This document shows, one piece after another, positions 63,743-64,000 of a stretch of 64,000 nucleotides of DNA. Positions within the stretch are counted from its first letter, which is position 1. The number at the start of each line of letters is the position of its first letter. Source of the DNA: Hyphomicrobiales bacterium (lineage in GTDB: Bacteria > Pseudomonadota > Alphaproteobacteria > Rhizobiales > Rhizobiaceae); NCBI GenBank assembly GCA_900471485.1, contig UCEU01000001.1:434001-498000 (forward strand), written 5' to 3'. The translations under genes were made by a program, and so were the position numbers. The notes under the pieces are model-generated. The model had not been told where the DNA came from and did no database searches. It worked only from the letters and a program-made list of their open reading frames with translations.

Positions 63743-64000
63743 ATGTCCCTTATCAATACATCCATTAAGCCCTTCAAAGCGCAGGCTTTCCGGCAGGGCA
63801 AATTCATTGAAGTCACCGACGCCGACACCAAGGGCAAGTGGGCCGTCTTCTTCTTCTATCCAGCCGATTTCACCTTCGTTTGCCCGACCGAGCTCGGCGA
63901 CGTCGCCGATCACTATGCCGAACTGCAGAAGATGGACGTCGAAGTATATTCCGTTTCCACGGACACGCATTTCACCCACAAGGCATGGCACGACAGCTCC
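63743..64000 (+). CDS. ahpC: Alkyl hydroperoxide reductase C (2-Cys peroxiredoxin), N-terminal part
   Basis: The first 86 residues of an AhpC-type peroxiredoxin; the frame is still open at the window end (full length is normally about 187). '[13 protein letters not shown]' is the typical AhpC start, and the peroxidatic Cys47 lies in 'FTFVCPTEL' with the conserved Pro-Thr. '[14 protein letters not shown]' continues the family pattern. GGAG lies seven bases before ATG 63743. The enzyme reduces hydrogen peroxide, organic peroxides and peroxynitrite in the cytoplasm, usually recycled by AhpF or AhpD. Confidence 0.93.
   Translation, partial: MSLINTSIKPFKAQAFRQGKFIEVTDADTKGKWAVFFFYPADFTFVCPTELGDVADHYAELQKMDVEVYSVSTDTHFTHKAWHDSS

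Overview
The window looks like a chromosomal or megaplasmid segment of an alphaproteobacterium of the Rhizobiaceae type (Rhizobium/Ensifer/Agrobacterium relatives). The basis is high-GC coding sequence packed into overlapping ATGA/TAATG operons, an unusually high density of ABC importers (polar amino acid, sulfonate/nitrate, siderophore, sugar, dipeptide and polyamine families), and a complete NasS/NasT-controlled nitrate assimilation operon. I found no rRNA, tRNA, CRISPR array, insertion sequence, integrase or replication gene. This is catabolic and nutrient-scavenging accessory DNA.

Layout. 1-2912: end of a polar amino acid ABC importer (two permeases, ATPase), a RidA-type deaminase and an IclR regulator. 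3042-7831: three dehydrogenases (SDR, HisD-family, zinc MDR) followed by an APH-fold kinase. The set resembles the hpsO/hpsN/hpsP dehydrogenases of dihydroxypropanesulfonate breakdown, and the HisD-like protein has substituted zinc ligands. 8050-12767: a sulfonate/nitrate-type ABC importer converging on an N,N-dimethylformamidase-like enzyme. 13020-25575: nasT, nasS, then a perfect sigma-54 promoter and an ANTAR-type leader RNA in front of nrtABC-nirBD-nasA-cysG and a small membrane protein. This whole block takes up nitrate, reduces it to nitrite and ammonium, and makes the siroheme for NirB.

25613-33965: siderophore module with a DUF2218-SIP reductase, FecCDE-like importer, binding protein, divergent TonB-dependent receptor and AraC regulator. 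34169-35273: small secreted or hypothetical proteins. 35289-45903: AraC regulator divergent from a GH4 alpha-galactosidase, then a DeoR-led operon for an amino sugar (BadF-type kinase, SIS isomerase/deaminase, KbaZ/GatZ aldolase subunit, sugar ABC importer). 45954-50938: dipeptide-type ABC importer on the minus strand whose DppB-like permease appears to start at an ATT codon. 51155-53951: YghU-type glutathione transferase divergent from a YtcJ-like amidohydrolase, with a perfect palindrome between them. 54052-59008: PotABCD-like polyamine importer plus an acetylpolyamine-amidohydrolase-like deacetylase. 59012-63308: a TadG-like von Willebrand protein, a DapA-family aldolase/deaminase and a chemoreceptor. 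63743-64000: start of an AhpC-type peroxiredoxin, running off the window.

Most genes belong to recognisable families. The parts most likely to hold undescribed biology are the three-dehydrogenase plus kinase cassette, the dimethylformamidase-like enzyme with its own importer, and the incomplete amino sugar operon. Every functional call is from reading the sequence and remembered family motifs; no database search was run.
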